From assembly GCF_014336955.1 (NCBI RefSeq), contig NZ_QRAI01000004.1:372001-436000 (forward strand): a stretch of 64,000 nt of DNA, in the 5' to 3' direction. Source of the stretch: Saccharophagus sp. K07. Its GTDB lineage: Bacteria > Pseudomonadota > Gammaproteobacteria > Pseudomonadales > Cellvibrionaceae. How positions within the stretch are numbered: the stretch's first letter is position 1; every line of letters begins with the position of its first letter. The position numbers and the translations under genes were made by a program. The notes beneath the pieces were generated by a model. That model was given only the letters and a program-made list of their open reading frames with translations, was not told the DNA's origin and did not search any database. Positions 62,736 through 64,000 of the stretch are shown one piece after another.

Positions 62736-63363
62736 TATCCCGCCGTTAATTTTCAAAAGAAAAAGTCCGTGAAATGTTGACTAATCAAAACGCTAAAGTT
62801 GTAACAGAATATGGGGTTAGGACTTAGTTGAAAGTTGTGTGCGCTCATATTGGATTGCTCTGGTGTTAGATCTTTGCATCAAATGTCTTCGGAAAAGACT
62901 GCATCTGCTCCGATCCACGGACATTTCTTTCTGCTTGCTCAGCAACTCAAAAAAATCAATTTCAACGAAAAACCGACTGATTATTTTTTTCGGCGATTTG
63001 ATCCATAGAGGGCGCGAGTCTGATCAAGCCCTGGAAACGGTTAGCTAAACCGTGATTTTTCGTCATTCAAAGTACAGTTAGAACTAATCTAAATCCCCAA
63101 GTGTGATATTTAATTGCGCTAATGTCTCAAAGAATATGGAAGCGACCCCCTCGATTCGAAATCAAATCTGGTGCGTTTGGTGTCAAAAAATCCAAGGAGG
63201 GGACGATGGTATCAGCTGGAGAAATGAAAGTGGGGGCAGGGATGCTTATAAGGCGCTGTCATTATAAGCCGACCGATCAGCACAATGACCAGTTATTAGT
63301 GAGTTAAAGGAAAGGGGGCTGGATGCGACCAAAACAAGAGAATAGGTTACTCGAGATTAGTGT
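62736..63363 (+). other. Gene-poor remnant region
   Basis: Apart from the decayed phosphatase at 62890-63072, I see no supportable gene in these 630 bp. A short frame near 63122-63307 contains AAGGAGGGG before an ATG at 63206, giving only 33 codons and no recognisable product. AT-rich, consistent with degraded cassette DNA. Confidence 0.5.
62890..63072 (+). pseudogene. Decayed fourth copy of the PPP phosphatase (5' part)
   Basis: Aligned with copies 1-3: GACTGCATCTGCTCCGA, then TCCACGGACATTTCTTTCTG (the DIHGHFSLL region with a two-base loss), ATCAATTTCAACGAAAA, GGCGATTTGATCCATAGAGG (GDLIDRG) and CTGATCAAGCCCTGGAA. Several single-base losses and the absence of the GNHE motif and everything after make it non-functional. 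It follows the ADP-ribosylglycohydrolase gene, as the intact copies follow other immunity genes. Confidence 0.8.
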
Positions 63364-63729
63364 ATGCAGGAGGTAAGTGAGTACAAGATAAATGGTGCGG
63401 AAATAAAGCGCGCAAAAAATGGTCTTTTAATTTTAGTTTTTTCATCAAAAACTATCTCCGATGCGCAGCTTAATGAGCTCAAGGAAATTAAGGAAGATTT
63501 CTTCTTGGTTTTTTATGGTTGTAATCTTTCAAGATCAAATATAGATGTTTTGATTTGTCTGGGAGTTATGGAAATAGGAATTTTTCATTCTTCATTCTGT
63601 GATGCAGACTTTATTGTCCTGGTTCAATCAAAGAATTTGCGGTATGTGAAGTTGCATGACACTTCGGTTACTCTGGCGTGCGTTGAAGAAATTAAAAGAC
63701 TTAGGCTAGATTTAAAGGTATTTTTCTGA
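63364..63729 (+). CDS. Small leucine-rich-repeat-like protein
   Basis: 121 residues, AT-rich codon use. The sequence shows regularly spaced Leu/Ile strands with Asn/Cys turns (VFYGCNLSRSNIDVLICLGV, NLRYVKLHDTSVTLACVEEI), like a short leucine-rich repeat. No family identified; immunity-type proteins in toxin arrays often look like this. The ATG has no clear ribosome-binding site upstream. After it, 63730-63906 holds nothing that I can support. Confidence 0.5.
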   Translation: MQEVSEYKINGAEIKRAKNGLLILVFSSKTISDAQLNELKEIKEDFFLVFYGCNLSRSNIDVLICLGVMEIGIFHSSFCDADFIVLVQSKNLRYVKLHDTSVTLACVEEIKRLRLDLKVFF

Positions 63730-63906
63730 CGGTTCAGAATTTTGTTGAGTTAATCGATTGAATTGCAATGCGTCACTGCTTTAGATGATGAGGGTGATAC
63801 AATTGTAATTCGCACGCGTCGCAATTGGATAATTTGCATTCCCTAAACTGGGGGCGATTTCAGTGGAGTGTGGTGGAGTTTCCTTAAATAAAGAATCATG
63901 AAAAGC

Positions 63907-63938
63907 TGCATCGGCGCAATATGCGCCGATGCAATTTT
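63907..63938 (-). terminator. Hairpin terminator for a gene entering from the right
   Basis: TGCATCGGCGC and GCGCCGATGCA form an 11-bp stem with an AATAT loop. On the minus strand it follows the stop of the partial gene at 63944-64000. Confidence 0.7.
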
Positions 63939-63943
63939 GATCG

Positions 63944-64000
63944 TCAATCAACTTTTCGGAAGGTAACCGAGACAGTACAGTCTTCCCGAATTGGTGCCGT
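63944..64000 (-). CDS. Partial gene, C-terminus of a probable secreted protein
   Basis: Minus-strand frame open from the window edge, ending TAPIREDCTVSVTFRKVD before TGA. The CTVSVTFRKV ending is like the last strand of bacterial Ig- or InlB-B-repeat-like surface modules. Only 18 residues are visible, so the call rests on the open frame and the terminator hairpin just downstream. Confidence 0.4.
   Translation of the reverse strand, partial: TAPIREDCTVSVTFRKVD

Noticed and set aside
63122-63307. 61-codon frame after the decayed phosphatase
   Set aside because: The only start with a good ribosome-binding site gives 33 codons, with no recognisable product.

Overview
This window looks like a chromosomal segment of a gammaproteobacterium, most plausibly a member of the Cellvibrionales (Cellvibrio/Saccharophagus-like). 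That placement is an inference from gene content and order: an spc/alpha ribosomal operon end, queE-queC-tRNA-Lys-nadA, class Ia nrdAB with a long NrdA, leuS-lptE-holA, and EpmC next to PdxB. No database search was possible. About 43 kb is ordinary housekeeping sequence. The last 20 kb (about 43.3-64 kb) is an accessory region rich in toxin and immunity genes.

Left part (1-17.6 kb): the 3' end of secY, then rpmJ, a structured leader, rpsM-rpsK-rpsD-rpoA-rplQ and a terminator. Next come queE-queC (queuosine precursor), two identical tRNA-Lys genes, nadA, and a REC-GGDEF diguanylate cyclase. On the minus strand follow two small unknown genes, nrdB and nrdA. Upstream of nrdA is a control region with two NrdR boxes one helical phase apart and a perfect DnaA box. 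The leuS-lptE-holA overlapping cluster ends this part. Middle part (17.8-43.2 kb): many short, independent transcription units. They include a stand-alone NIT-like protein, envelope lipoproteins, a zinc alcohol dehydrogenase, DinB, an orphan modC, tag with an HD hydrolase, a lipoprotein trehalase, a WYL regulator, a secreted GEVED-type protein, a CorC/HlyC-type membrane protein, a Ca/Na antiporter, grxD, a HAD-IIA phosphatase, a GcvR-like ACT protein, yheU with an alpha/beta hydrolase, tusA, epmC, pdxB, an ATP-NAD kinase-like protein, a GFA protein and a nitroreductase.

Right part (43.3-64 kb): a transmembrane Ser/Thr protein kinase is followed by a full-length Rhs protein of about 1346 residues with a C-terminal toxin domain. 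After it lies an array of Rhs C-terminal cassettes. Each intact cassette has the order Rhs-core tail, variable C-terminal toxin, small immunity candidate, PPP-type protein phosphatase. There are three intact phosphatase genes and a fourth decayed one; the fourth follows an ADP-ribosyltransferase remnant and an ADP-ribosylglycohydrolase. A 1.3-kb direct repeat, duplicated remnants of an SGNH esterase, a decayed immunity fragment and an IS21-family insertion with a 6-bp target duplication inside one toxin show how the array has been shuffled. TPR, DUF1266 and formylglycine-generating-enzyme-like genes lie among the cassettes.

The most interesting candidate for an undescribed system is this linkage: a membrane protein kinase and repeated PPP phosphatases travelling with Rhs toxin-immunity cassettes. 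Two of the toxins also appear to share an LRAT/permuted-papain-like His...Cys-x-x-His domain.
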